Below, piece by piece: positions 1-11,756 of a stretch of 64,000 bases of DNA. Within the stretch, counting starts at the first letter, position 1. Each line of letters opens with the position of its first letter. Where the stretch lies: positions 62,271,374-62,335,373 of the forward strand of contig CM055099.1 in the NCBI GenBank assembly GCA_029204225.1, in the 5' to 3' direction. The stretch is from Diphasiastrum complanatum. Taxonomy: Eukaryota > Streptophyta > Lycopodiopsida > Lycopodiales > Lycopodiaceae. A program made the translations under genes and the position numbers. The notes below the pieces were generated by a model. It did not search any database, was not told the DNA's origin, and saw only the letters and a list, made by a program, of their open reading frames with translations.

Positions 1-299
1 TCATTGAATGGTTCAACAATAAATGCTCTATAGGAGAATATGGTATTGATGATGTGTCTTTAGAGTAGCGGTGTTTTGATCTCTCCACTAGGAGTGTAAA
101 TCATTGGATAAAATTGCTTTTTAATAGTTCACATGTACCACACAAGATGATTTAGAGAGAAAGAGGATGAGTTGTTCTAAAACGTCCAAAGAGTATGAGA
201 TTAATCACAATCAAATTCAGCATAGTAATTCTCCCCTAGAAGCATTGATGATAGATGAAGATTTATGTTTCTATGTAGGCAAAAGACCATCACAAATTA

Positions 300-1455
300 G
301 TATATATTACCCAAGATGAATTTGAGAGGAAGTTAAGATATATGATTTGGATCAATGCAAGAATTTGATTTTGAAATCAAGTACTTCCCTAAGTAAACTT
401 GGAGTGGTTCATTCAACTATGCTTTGATTAGATCAAGTCCAATTTTTATCTCTCTGTGATTTATGTTAGACAAAATTTTGTACATGGCATGAGGTCCAAC
501 CAAGAACTTCCAAATCTACTGAGGATCTTGCAAAGCAAGACTCTAAGATGAGCTCAAGAGAGAGAGTAAGATAGCAAATAATTGGAAAATGTGTGCTAAA
601 TAGAGAAGACATAAGAGCGAAACATCTTGCATAAATTTTGTTATTGATCGAGTGCAAGACAACTTGGCAAATAGGAATAGGCATGACTTGAAAAAGAAAC
701 TTTTACTACCTAAAGCTAAAAAATCATGTTGAGATATATGTTCAAAGATGTGAACAATGCAAAGTCAATAAAGTAGAAAGACCAAAAGTAGGAGGTTCAT
801 CAAATGTGTAGGAAATTCCTTGTAGGTAACCGAAAAGTATTTTAGTGGATTTTGTGGTCAAAACAAGAAGGGTCCTGATGCCATCTAGCTAGTGGTGGCA
901 ATCTAATCCAAGATGGCAGGAACGATATTGTCAATGATCTTGATGTAAGATCACCAGATAGTTCTGGAAATCAATACTTTAGAAATAAAAAAATGGCCCT
1001 ATTTCTCAATTCATCTGATGATAGACAAGCCAAGCGTGTCAACCAATTCATAGAAGATATGTTGAGGGCAGATATCTTCAGAGAGTTGCGTGATTGGGGA
1101 AGGTACCAACAAGTAATTGAGTTTGTGCACAATAGTGCAATACAATCTACCAATAAATGTTTAATTTCATGCTTATGATTCCACCACGTTCACCAATATC
1201 CATTGGACTCAAAGTCTCAAGGTGTTAGCTTGCAACAAATTCCTTGCAAGATAAGCACCAAAATTAGTGCAAGTGGCAAATGATACAATAAGAACTACTC
1301 AAGATAGAGCACAACTTTATACTAACAAAAATTGCTCACCTATTGATTTTGCAAATGCCAAAGAATGTCAAGTACTTACATCATTGAAGTGATATAAGCT
1401 ATCTCCAAAAATTAGCATCCATTTATTATTGTGAAGGCATTCAATCGGGTTGATT
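300..1455 (+). pseudogene. Decayed Ty3/gypsy pol: RNase H end and integrase
   Basis: Translating in shifting frames gives a recognisable gypsy pol tail. At 358-393 the reading QEFDFEIKYFPK matches the end of the RNase H domain. At 731-800 the reading YVQRCEQCK followed by KVERP matches the CC half of the integrase HHCC zinc finger. At about 835-905 come VDFVV and GPDAI-stop-LVVAI, the start of the integrase core, with TAG where Trp is expected. At 993-1178 an open stretch contains RVNQFIEDMLR and EFVHNSAIQST, typical of the part of the core after the last catalytic residue; the block holding the middle Asp is deleted. A further decayed match to the C-terminal region runs to about 1450. Integrases join retroelement cDNA to host DNA. 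Many stops and frameshifts make this a dead remnant. No LTR was recognised on either side. Confidence 0.72.
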
Positions 1456-4330
1456 ATAATCTATAACTTCTTAAGGGAATGTTTAAGGATTTGATGTCCT
1501 TTGTATCATCGAAACCAAAGAAAGTCATGGAATCTATATGTACCTTAACATAGAGAACCAAACAATTTCCTAACATTTTGTTCATGGAAACGAGAATTAA
1601 AAGATGAGGACACTTATGAAAGAAAAGATGACTAAGAATGAAAATTTCTAAATTGCCCAAGAAAAGAAAATTTACCAAGGAAAGGGAATGTTATGTACAT
1701 ATGTTGTCAGGGTTCCAAAACCCCATGGTTAGGATTGGATAGCCAAACATATGACTCATGTTAGCATGCCCAAGTTCCAACTGCCATATGTCAAGTATTT
1801 AAGCTTGGCTTGTGCATGGGAAAGTGGTGCCTAACCAAAACTCGAAACTCCTTCAATAGTTTGACTTACTTCAATAGTTTGACTGTAGTGATTACAATAT
1901 TGATAATATATTTGGGAATAAGATATTCACCTCTATTTTAGTTATGAGCTCTAATGAATTCTTAGCTGGGATTAGTTCACTTTAAGGCCATAATCCCCAC
2001 ACCCTAGATATATGATGGCATTCATAAAAGAATTTAGTAGAATTTTGCATAAAGAAGTTAATGAGTGGTTAAGGCTATCTAGTCAATTCACAAGTGCGGA
2101 ACTTGATATGGGGATAGCAATCTTGGGAGTCATGAAAGATAGCTCCAAACCTCCACTTTTTCTGATTTTTTAAATATTATGTTCATATTATCTTTCACAG
2201 CTTGAACATTGAAAACGTCTATTCTTCAAAGTTGCATCTCATGATGTTACAAAGACTTGATGTTACATGAAACCAAACTTCTTTCGACAGATGTTTCTAA
2301 CCAAAAATCATCAATTCTCTAAATGAAGATCCTCTTGACATTAGTTACGATCATAAAATACATTGACGTGTACACAAATCTTGTCTTTATTTGAAACATC
2401 TTTCACAAACTAGTATAATGATTTTGATACATATACAGATGTTTATGCAATCAGCATTAGTGACTGGCTTACTTGGTTTTCCGATGTTGAAGAGGATCGA
2501 CTACAAGCAAAAAACATGATCATAGACCGTAAACTCTCCTTTGAGCCCCAAGTGTTCCACCACACCAGTGACCTAATGTAAGGCCAAATTTGTTCTCCAA
2601 AGTTACTTTAAAGAAGAAATCTTGATGATGCATAGCGATACTAACCACCATTAAGGCACTAAATCATGATTCTAGCATAGAAAAGTATACTTAACAATAT
2701 GTCGAACTCTTGATGACAAAACTAAGTTTGAATGTCCTTGTCAAAATCTCTCTAGGGTAATTGTGACGTGAGAGAGAGCCTAACGAAGGACAAAAACCCT
2801 AACAAAGAAAAAAGGTCATTTTAAAGGCTACTCGGAGTATTTTGAAAAGCTCAGTACCTGAGGTACTTTCTCCCCAAAAAATGGAGACTGGTTGTCGTTA
2901 TCATTGTATCCTTCATAGAGATCATTATAGCGTACATCCTTGAACCCTTTGGAGAAGGACGTGTTTGTCATTATACCCTTCAAGAGAATTCAATCAAAAT
3001 TTATGTGCTATAAGTGATAAGCACACATTTTTGTTTCAATAGCAGTAAAGTTTGCAAGTATACCAACATAATGTATCAATGAACCAAGTGACCAAGTGGT
3101 CAAGTGCTAATAGGATTCATGAAGACTTGGTGACCATAATAGAAGGAAACAACACAAACTTAAGAAGCTAGAAAAAAACAATATTCTAGGACAATATCCT
3201 AACTTTACACATACAATGAAAATGTACAGATGGTGGTATTGTTCAACAACAACAAATGTAGGACTATTCGTGTAATAATGGCTAGCATTATAGTTGCATG
3301 ACTTGTAACAATATTGGTCATTTTATATTCAACTTGCATGTCTAAACAATAGGCATACCTTAAGTCGTTTGCATTCCAAAAGAAATAAGTCCAGAAAGTC
3401 GAACTTAATGAAAAAGTTGGATGGTTGAATTATCCCTATCAATGCTCATAGGGAACCGGCACAGTCCTACAACCAATTGACTTATTTTTAACTTTATCAG
3501 TTGATCTTGAAACAAGTAGGAAACCAAAAGTCTAGAAACCGGCTAAAAATGTGAGTAGCAAGAAACATACCTCCTTGATGCAAAAACTGAGTGAAATAAG
3601 AAACTGCAGGAAACCAACTGACCTGCAAAAAAAGAGCGTGAGCACTGATCCCTATAGACAAAGGTGTTAACTAAGCATGAACTTTGTCCTTACTTGCAAA
3701 TGTCATGAAACTTAGTTTTGTGAACTAGTTAATAACGAGAACCTTTCAAAAGGAAGTCACAAATGGAATCTTATCATCTTTTCTAACCAAGACTTCAATC
3801 AAAATGCTTTGTAATGGTGAGTAAACATGATGAAGGCTTGGTGACATTAAAACACAACTATGTCCACTTTGATGTTCCAACTTCTTGGGGAAAAGTACTT
3901 TTGCATCCCCCAAGATGTGCATTGCAACCAATCTAGTAGCATAATCAAGAATTGTATATTGCAAAGTCATTGGCATACCCAAAATGTCTCAAAATGGCAG
4001 TACAAGGTTACATAAGAGACTCACCTTCTTAATTTCCATCTTTATAGTGCAATACAACTTCCTTAGATTAGTTGAACTCACATCAATCTTTGTCTAGTTC
4101 ATTAGATCCTTCTTCCCCTTTCACTTCCCAGTCTACCATAGCTCACTTGCTGTATATTCTGATTTTTTGTTTTGAAACCTCGAGCGTATCATGACCAGGT
4201 GGAAGTTGAACGGGAGTGGAAACAGATAAGAAATTCCAAAAAACAAAAAACAATCATGTGGGTGTAGATATTATATCAATCTTTATCTATGTACACAATG
4301 TGTGAAAGAAATGGCAATCAATCATCTAGC
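1456..4330. other. AT-rich stretch with no recognised gene
   Basis: I see no coding frame that matches a known family in this stretch, and no LTR ends or tRNA. The longest open frames are under 80 codons and have no motif I recognise. It is probably old, decayed repeat sequence, but that is inference. Confidence 0.4.
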
Positions 4331-4339
4331 AAGTTTTCT

Positions 4340-4560
4340 CGTAGGAAACACAATGTCATGGCATCCACTATTTTTTATGAGGGACCACTAATACCACCAC
4401 ACTTTAGTCAAGCATTGTCTTCATCAAACTTTTCAAGTTTTTGGAACTTGAAGGCAAAGAGTTGGTCAATAACTATTGTTAAGAAAACTACAAGTAGGGT
4501 GTTTGGACAATGAAGATACTTTAATGAGACATCACAAAAGCAGCTCTACCTTCCTTTGTA
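4340..4560 (+). repeat. Dispersed repeat R1, copy 1
   Basis: This block is closely similar, by eye, to the reverse complement of 10770-11060. Shared stretches include GAGGGACCACTAAT, ACACTTTAGTCAAG, GCAAAGAGTTGGTCAATAAC and GAGACATCACAAAAGCA. Relative to the second copy, about 70 bases containing the word GAAACTTTGG are missing here. The element type is unknown. Confidence 0.7.
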
Positions 4561-4884
4561 CTAAGTACTCATGATGACACTTCTGAAAAGAATTATCACA
4601 AAAAAAAAAATTCAAAGCATTAATAATAAGAAAGTTCATCAAATTCGCCCTCCTCACACTCGTAAATTCATAAAGTTGGTGTATGTGAACACCAACGAAC
4701 ACATGCTAAGACGCAGACGCACAACGGGTGTTGAGTTGATTGAGGTGAGTCATTGTATTACTTGATGTAAGAGCTATGTTTTGAGTTTTGACGTATTGAA
4801 TTGCTTCTGATGTACTTGAATCATTGGATATTCATCTAACAATGTTGTCAGTTTGTAGTTGCAAAAGAACCCTGACTCTTGCTT

Positions 4885-5222
4885 GGTGGACTCAGTAGTT
4901 GCTACTCCTCGGGCACCACTCGCACAGGAGGAGCTGGATGATGAGATTCAGGCTCAGGCACGGGCTTTATAGTGGCAGAGGAGGGCGAATAGGAGGCGGG
5001 AGAGGGTTGAGGAGGGGGATGATGAGGATAGAGAGGAGCTTAGGAATGATTACGAAGAGGAGGGGGAGCGGGTAGAGGAGCGGGGTACAAAGGGGGAGGA
5101 GGAGAGGGGGGCAGAGGCATAGGGGGATGTCTTAGCAGATCTACCCCGACGCATAGACACAGGAGGAGCCAACCATCCTTTGCGTAGACCTAAAGGGAGA
5201 CCCTCTTTCGGGAGGGGTGGCT
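4885..5222 (+). pseudogene. Broken frame: charged region followed by AT-hook
   Basis: One frame reads through about 110 codons with only two TAG stops. It starts with a Pro/Ala segment and an acidic segment (QEELDDEIQAQARAL). A long Arg/Glu-rich region with coiled-coil character follows (RRANRRRERVEEGDDEDREE). It ends in RRPKGRPSFGRGG, a good match to the AT-hook core (R/K-G-R-P) that binds the minor groove of AT-rich DNA. A second hook-like motif, RPRGRPP, lies at 5341-5361 in another frame. I do not recognise the family. It could be the first ORF of a non-LTR element or a captured chromatin-protein fragment. GC content is clearly higher than in the flanking DNA. Confidence 0.4.
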
Positions 5223-5548
5223 AAATAGACTTTTTGTAGAGAGGATAGGAGCATCATATGCAATTGCTTGCCAAGAATCTTCGCAGTGGGTAGGGCCACC
5301 CCAAGGTATAGGACTACATGCTCTTGATACACGAACATCTAGGCCTAGAGGGAGACCCCCCTTAGCTAGAGTCAGGGGCAGCCAAAGGGGGGGGGGGGAG
5401 GTGGAGGTGGAGGCAATGCAACAGGTAGCAGCAACAGAGCTAGAGGCTCACCACAGCATATGGTTCCCTCGAATTCATCTTCAGACCCCTGGATCAGCGG
5501 TTTTACTCCATTATTGTGCCATGTGGCCCGATCATGTGCGTCTTGGAT

Positions 5549-5549
<1 letters not shown>

Positions 5550-5625
<76 letters not shown>
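5550..5625. repeat. (GA)n microsatellite at the LINE 3' end
   Basis: An uninterrupted GA dinucleotide run of about 75 bases. On the minus strand it reads (TC)n and directly follows AATAAAATC at the 3' end of the LINE described next, so it occupies the place where a poly(A) or simple-repeat tail would sit. Confidence 0.95.
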
Positions 5626-5628
<3 letters not shown>

Positions 5629-5788
5629 ATTAATGTCCTTGAATACCCTAAGGTACATAGGACTAAGAAAAGGTACATGTCAAGTGTGCACATAACATAG
5701 GAGCTTACAGCTCAATCATCTATAAAACAATAACTGCAAATACAATGCATAAAGACGGCTGGCCCAGTCAGGATCCAATAGCCTGGAA

Positions 5789-6779
5789 TCATATATCATG
5801 ATGCCCATCAGCATGGAAGAAATGGTGGATGGTATGTTGTGAAGGTGTCATTAGATGTGCCCTGGACCTCTGTTGCCGGATAGGCTGTCGGTGTCGTCTC
5901 TGCTGCCGTGGCGCTCTGGGCTGTGGTCTAATAGCTGGCTGTCTCTCTCGCCGTCGACATGGTCTCTGATGCCGATGTACGAAGGAATCGGGAATCTCGG
6001 CCTCTCCATCTGAATTGCTGCCTATGGGTACCTCGGATCTCTGTCTCCGACGGGATATGCACTCATCAATGCTCAGCTGTGTCAGGGAATGTGTATCATC
6101 TAGTCTCCTCCTCCTCAGGTCTGACATCTCTCGGATCATCAGTGCGACGCATCTAGGGTCCTCATAAGATATCAAGGTAGAAAGTGTAACTGGGTGCTCT
6201 CTGAACAAGCAGTGGTACCGCCCCCGAATCTCATAGTAGGCTGGACATCTGAAGAGGAAATGTGACTCGTCCTCAATCTCATGCATAACACACATGCTAC
6301 AAAGCCGGTCCTCTCGTGGGGTGCCACTGTATATGCCGGTCTCAATGGCCAGCTGATGTGAAGAAACCCAAAACTGACCCATCGCTACCCGCAGACTATG
6401 TGATATACTCCTCAGCAAGTAACAAGATACTATGGGGCAGCCAGCCGGATCAAGAGATAGAAAGTGTGTACGATAAAACTCACTCTTGGTCCCCAATGGA
6501 CCCTGCCAAGTGATATGAAAATATGATCTGTAAAGGAGGCCTCTGATGTACTGGTGGGTGCCCGCAGGTAGGTCACTGGATACCCAATGTGGAGAGGAGA
6601 CGGCAAGCCTGGGAGTACCATGAGAAAAGGTGTCCCTCTGAGTGTAGGCGCCGGGATGAAGATAAAGCTGCAACTACATAATGTGCACCCCCGTCCTGAA
6701 GATCCTCTAACCTCTGTATGAATGTCACAATATGGAATAAGGCCTCAATCTGAATGGGGGGGACCGCGAACTCCGCCAA
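5789..6779 (-). pseudogene. LINE ORF2 C-terminus with zinc knuckle and Arg-rich tail
   Basis: Two overlapping frames continue the LINE protein. The longer one (6673-5789, 294 codons) contains LCSMCVMHEIEDESHFLFRC, a CX2C...HX4C pattern as in the zf-RVT domain found after plant reverse transcriptases. It ends in a strongly basic stretch rich in Arg, Gln and Pro (roughly residues 210-270), which could bind nucleic acid. The stop lies about 160 bases before the (TC)n tail, a reasonable 3' UTR. The basic tail of this size is not something I recall as a fixed feature of the family. Confidence 0.75.
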
Positions 6780-6871
6780 TATAATCTAGTGTGGTACTGA
6801 GGGCTTAGCCCGTATCATCCGGGAGAGCAAACGAATCTGGAGCCGGGAGATATATGTCCAATCAGTAGCTG

Positions 6872-7946
6872 TCAGACCAGTACTCCATGTCTCGGAAGCA
6901 TACATAGCTGAGGGCACACAGTGTCAAAGAGCTGACACTTACTAGTCGCATCTCTGATGTGTGAGCTGAAACATAGTCTCTCCAAATCTACCAGTGAGGC
7001 ATAGCCCTTCCGTACCCGGGAAATAGCTGCGTGTCTCATGCTGAACGTAGGCCCCGAGAATAGTACTCCTAGATATGTATAGGAATCAACAACCTCTAGT
7101 GGATGACCATCCCATAGAAGCTCCTGCCGCATCATGAAAGACCTAGAGGTGCTGAACACCATAACCTTAGTCTTGGCCACATTCACCGACAAACCCCACC
7201 GTGTGCAGAAAGAAAGAAGAGCATCTAAGTGTCGATGCAAACCCTCTCTCGTTCGTGAAAGCAAAACCACATCATCAGCATAAAGGAGAATAGCAATAAT
7301 GAGGTCGCCCAATGTACAACCCTCCCCTCCATCACTCCATATAACATGCTCTAGCTCGTCAATGTAAAGACCAAAAAGTGTAGGAGAGAGTGGACATCCC
7401 TGTTTGACCCCAATAGTACTGACCACCTCCGGTGAAATAACTCCTGATAGTCGGACCCTGCCAATAACTCGCCTGTACAATGCTACTACCGCCTGTATAG
7501 CATCCTCCTGAAAGCCCCGATCATGAAGTCTCTGTATCAATAGATGCCTAGGCACAGAATCAAAGGCCTTGCGGAAATCCACAAAGCAGCAGTATACACG
7601 CTCCGTCTTGGCCTTAGCCTCCTCAATGATGGACCTCAAAGTAAAGATATGATCCGATGTAGTATATCCCGGTGCCTTTATGGATAGGGTGAATGAGGTT
7701 TGTGGACCATGGAGAGGGAAAATCAGAGGTGACAGCTCGGTTGAATAGGATGGAGAGAAAGGGTGAGAGGATGGAGAGAAAGGGTGAGAGGATGTCGGGA
7801 GCATACTTTAGAAGTTCAGCCTCTAGCTCATCAATGTCTTTGGCTTTATGGGAATGGAGTCGTGTGATGGCCTTCTCTAGAAGTATCCGTGAGACGAGAG
7901 GTGGGAAGAGGAGGGGTATCTGGGATGGTGTACAATGATTTGGCAT
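6872..7946 (-). pseudogene. LINE ORF2, reverse transcriptase domain
   Basis: The domain copies element RNA into DNA at the nicked target. An upstream frame (7946-7623) carries LLKYAPDILSPFLSILFNRA and LIHPIHKG, the fingers region. The main frame (7804-6872) then gives GYTTSDHIFTLRSIIEEAK, FVDFRKAFDSVPR (catalytic Asp of motif A), GVKQGCPLSPTLFGLYIDEL (motif B) and LLYADDVVLLS (YADD, motif C). The usual segment between LIHPIHKG and GYTTSDH is missing, so this copy has an internal deletion even though the catalytic triad is intact. The 60-odd codons after motif C read GLSVNVAKTKVMVF, typical of the thumb side. Confidence 0.88.
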
Positions 7947-8163
7947 ATGCGACCCAAGTGCTGAGGTCTGTGATCCGTGGTGGGGGTGACCGTGGAAGGA
8001 ACCTCTTCCAGAATGAACCTGAGGAAGAACTAAAGAGGAGATCCATCAGTTTCTTACCCTGACCAATCTCCTATGCGATTTTCTTTTTTTTTGTGGTTCT
8101 ACGATAGACACGAGATATGGTTTTGGTCATATGAGGAAGATGGGAGCGAGCATATATGAGGTT

Positions 8164-9290
8164 CTAATGTAGCTGGATGCATTCCTGATCATACAAGGGG
8201 TTATAGGGTCTATGACGTTGCTGGTCTTTGGGCCGTGGGAATGGAAAGGCAATGGAAGCTGCAGTATGGATGGTCTGGACAAGAAAGAGGGACTGCTCCT
8301 CTAAAGTATGCTCATGTGGGAAATAGGTAAGGAGATCGGAGAGGGCTTCTTTGTACAGTGGTGTGTGATGTGAAGTGTAGCGGTAGGTGGGTTTAGCTGT
8401 AGGGGTCGAAGAGAAAATAGGTGTGATGGGGAGATGACCGACAGAGAGTGAGAGATATGAATGATCAAAAAGAGTGGTGCGGTGTACAGAGAAGGATGAA
8501 ATGAAGTGAAGGAGAAACAGTGAACCCATGAAATAGTCGACGACGCTATGTCCTCCACTATGTGGGAAGCAAGGGTAGTTACCAGAGCCTGGCAGCTGAA
8601 GAAGGCCATTATAAATGGCCAGTCCATGAGCCTCACCCAACTGAAGCATATGCTCCCCATATGATGTGACTGGACCCGCTGCATCCGCCGATCGTCGTAT
8701 AAGTCCAAGATCATCCCAATCAAGTGCATGTATCCGTTGTGGATCATCTGCTGCTCTGTGAAATTCCGTTTGCCTACACCCAGTCCTGGCATTGAAGTCC
8801 CCCGCTAAAAGAATATATCCTCGATCCTCATATCTGATAATGTCCGATGAAATATCCATGAAAGGTGACTCCTCCTCTAAGGTGAAAGCTGATGTCTCTG
8901 GAGGGAAATAACAAATAGCCAAGAATATGTCACGATCTAACTCCATAAACCTGTGGTCCAACTTGATCCAGATATAGCGAGCCTGCTCATCAGTGTATAG
9001 TAGCTCGACCCATGGCCGGAGAGAGTCTCGAAATAAGCAAGCAACACCACCTGAACCGCGACTAGTCAGTGCCCTCGTCTTCCCTCTGCAAGTAGAAAGC
9101 CAGCAAAATCCCTCAATGCAAGGAAGTCCTCTCTCAGGACTCTCATGTGTCTCAGTAAGTATAAGGATATCCCCTGTAGAACAAATCTCTAAAGTCTCCT
9201 GCTGTAGCTGAAGAATGGATACCATTGCAATTCCATAAACTCAACCGCAATGCTTTTGTGAGGGCCCCCGAACCGCTCAAAGTTCAATAC
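8164..9290 (-). pseudogene. LINE ORF2, apurinic-type endonuclease domain
   Basis: The domain nicks target DNA to prime reverse transcription. It begins near 9270 in another frame with LSLWNCNG, matching the usual S/LWNxxG start, then shifts frame at about 9230. The long frame (353 codons) contains ILTETHES with the catalytic Glu, GGVACLF, YIWIKL, AGDFNARTG with the DFN motif, and finally DHSYLSLSV, the SDH-like terminal motif. The key residues are therefore all visible, although the N-terminal frame is broken. The C-terminal part carries DQECIQLH and runs into the linker before the reverse transcriptase. A short run of T near 8090 marks a likely frameshift. Confidence 0.8.
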
Positions 9291-9456
9291 AATGAATGTG
9301 TTGTGGATTTTTTATGTGTTGAATCTCTTTCTCCATATGCTTCTTCCTCTTCTTCCAATATAGGTTTACTCAATTTGTTATGTTGTAATCTGGAATGTGC
9401 ATCATGCAACAAATGACTTCAATGCATAAAATCATTTCATACAGCACTTGTACCTC

Positions 9457-9480
9457 CCCCTAAACCCTAAACCCTAAACT
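9457..9480 (+). repeat. Interstitial telomere-type repeat (CCCTAAA)3
   Basis: Three consecutive copies of the plant telomere unit CCCTAAA. Such motifs also occur as telo-boxes in plant promoters. No clear gene follows, so it may be either. Confidence 0.85.
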
Positions 9481-9838
9481 AATCACCAATCATGGGCATG
9501 CCGTGAAAAAGTGTATGCATTGCTTTCTCTTGCAGCCCCATTTACTACCAAGCTCGTTGAGTACAACGCTATGTATGGATCCCTCGGTTGTCCCTGAATG
9601 CTTTGATATGACTCCCTGTGAGTACCCGAATAGTGCCCTTCATGTGTTTTTCCATGTAAAACCTAAATCAGAACACATTGTCCTTCCTTTAAAGACCTTG
9701 TCGAGCTCTGTAGTAAATGAAGATATAGAAGAAAAACAATGCATACAAAGTGTGTTTTCACGAGGCATGCCCATGATTGTCTTGCGGTTTGATTCACAAG
9801 CATTATCAAGTTTGGTGATATAGTTGTCTTTGAAACGG
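9481..9838 (+). other. Unrecognised open frame
   Basis: A 106-codon frame at 9503-9823 begins ATG and ends TAG. Its sequence has no motif I recognise. The segment ALHVFFHVKPKSEHIVLPLK looks protein-like but could be chance. It lies just downstream of the telomere-type motif, which is the only reason to consider it a gene start. Confidence 0.15.
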
Positions 9839-9982
9839 ATGTGAGCTAGCTAGGGGTGGGAGATGGCTGATGGCTCTAGCAGGGACACTATTAGATCTAT
9901 AGGAGAAGGTGGATGGTGAGCGCTTGTGCACAACCGAGATGTGAGCTAGCTAGGGGTGGGAGATGGCTGATGGCTCTAGCAA
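9839..9982. repeat. Direct repeat, 42-bp unit, 100-bp spacing
   Basis: The 42-bp word starting ATGTGAGCTAGCTAGGGG and ending GATGGCTCTAGCA occurs at 9839-9881 and again at 9939-9981 with no difference visible, apart from the base following each copy. The 60 bases between the copies are not repeated. Confidence 0.9.
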
Positions 9983-10191
9983 TGGTATGGAATGCTATCA
10001 AGGTTGGAGGTCAGATCTCGTTTGTTACAAGATCACAGGCCAGGGTATGGAGGGTGGATCTGGATTGGATCCTACGGCAGGGTGGGTCATGTAACATTCG
10101 GTTCCTAGTGAGTAACCAGCACCTGGCGCATCACTAGTAAAACATGTGATATTGTCCAGTTTTCTTAGCTCGTTTGCCCGGCCTCTTTCTG

Positions 10192-10449
10192 TCAACTTTC
10201 TACCATAGCCTTGTTATTTTGATTGATTTTAGCACCTACAACATATCTTGAATGAATTCCAAGCTTATGCAACCCGCTTCCGTGCCACCAATTCTTGAAA
10301 TTAATGATAGCACCCTCATTCCTGTGGGGTGACATAGTTTCATCGGCAATGCAAATAAATGATATGCGACCGTGTGTATTTGAATGAGTTTTCGAGTGAC
10401 TGAATATGATCGATTTTAGGGTTTCGAGTACCATGTACATGATCCTCAT
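10192..10449 (-). other. Unrecognised open frame
   Basis: An 85-codon frame on the minus strand. The middle part, ISFICIADETMSPHRNEG followed by AIINFKNWWHG and LGIHSRYVVGAKINQ, has the composition of a genuine protein, not of a shadow frame. I do not recognise the family. No splice partners or neighbours support it. It could be a fragment of a retroelement or of a host exon. Confidence 0.25.
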
Positions 10450-10769
10450 CTAATGGAGTCACTGGGTTGGCCTAGTCCATATTAGATCCCATGAGCTGCA
10501 TTTGTTTGAAATATGCCCTTTGTGCAGTACATAAGCAATCTCTCAGCATTTAGAATTGGTCAGAAGCTCAAGGTCGTAACTACTTGGAATTGGACACAAA
10601 ATGACCAAAAACCCATGTAATCTTCCTCTCCTTTTTCTCTTTCTAGTGATACCCGCATCGCATGACTTTTTTTGAAAAAAAAAAAATTTAAAATGTGAAT
10701 TGACCCACCCAAGCGATTTGGGGGTCGCGATTCGGATCTTGATTCGAATCATGATCACTAATCTTCAAT

Positions 10770-11060
10770 GCAACTATGGTACAAAGGAAGGCAGAGTTGC
10801 TTTTGTGATGTCTCATAAAGATATTTTCATTGTCAAAACACCCTATTTGCAGTTTAATTGATAATAGTTATTGACCAACTCTTTGCCTTGGAGTTCCAAA
10901 AACCTGAAAAGTCTAATGAAGACAGTACTTGACTAAAGTGTGTTGGCATTAGTGGTCCCTCATCAAAAATGCATCTTGGTTTTAAGGGGGCTTGAACTTG
11001 GGACCAAAGAAACTTTGGATGCCAAACATGGTGGATGCCATGACACAATGTTTTCTTTCT
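10770..11060 (-). repeat. Dispersed repeat R1, copy 2 (inverted)
   Basis: Reverse complement of the block at 4340-4560, with an extra segment containing GGGACCAAAGAAACTTTGG. That extra segment is also found, in forward sense, at 52505-52590. Three partial copies therefore overlap in different parts of one unknown element. Confidence 0.7.
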
Positions 11061-11756
11061 TCATCTACTTGCCATGCCAAACTTGTATGATAGTCTTCAA
11101 AGTACATCTTGGCCTCATTGTCCCAACCCAACCAGCGATGCTTGAACTTTAACCCTAAAATTTCACATCTATATAGTTCATATTCTTCAAAATTTAGAAA
11201 CTGGAAATCTTGAAATCTGCTGCCTGGCAGCCATGCCTTTGAAAGGAATCCTCGAAGTCAGTGCCACTTGAAAAATTCTTTAATTGTCAATCAAGAACTT
11301 ATAAAAGCTGTACCAAATTCTCAGTTATATAAACAGCCTAACTTTGTGCTTTATCAGACTTTGGATTTACCTAGTAGTTGCAACTTGATTAATCAGGTTA
11401 TTCCTACGAAACAGACAGAAATTTGAGCACACACCAGCGTAGATAATTATCCACTCGTGTGGTTGAACAGCTCACTCTCTTGAATGAATGACTTCCATAG
11501 GGTTTCAACAAATTGCCTTTCAGAAAAACGTAAATCTGACAGTGGATACAGAGATTTGTAGCGAGCGAGAACCGGGAAGTGATTGGTGAAGCGAGGCGAT
11601 CGACGGGGACGGATGAATGGGGGTGAGATTGTTGGCACATCAACCAGCAAGAGAAGATGTGAGAAAGAGCACATCCAACTTTGACAATAACAAAAATAAT
11701 GCTTGACCTAACCTTCGCCCTTAACCCTACTTTGAATTGAAAGATTTCTCATCCAA
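11061..11756. other. No recognised feature
   Basis: Open frames of 70-80 codons on the minus strand (11404-11674) overlap each other in two frames and show no known motif. I see no gene here. Confidence 0.35.

Larger units (their letters stand above)
5550..9290 (-). mobile_element. Non-LTR retrotransposon (LINE), decayed
   Basis: Read on the minus strand, the order is endonuclease, reverse transcriptase, then a C-terminal zinc-knuckle and Arg-rich domain, followed by a (TC)n tail. This is the ORF2 organisation of an APE-type LINE. Frameshifts between 8164 and 7946, a deletion in the N-terminal part of the reverse transcriptase, and a further shift near 6872-6779 show that it cannot encode a working ORF2. 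No ORF1 was found upstream, so the copy is probably 5'-truncated. The clade is not assigned. Confidence 0.85.

Noticed and set aside
1454-1678. Minus-strand 74-codon frame
   Set aside because: No motif, and it lies at the decayed tail of the gypsy integrase.
6316-9211. Plus-strand frames of 60-80 codons across the LINE
   Set aside because: Antisense shadows of the minus-strand endonuclease and reverse transcriptase.
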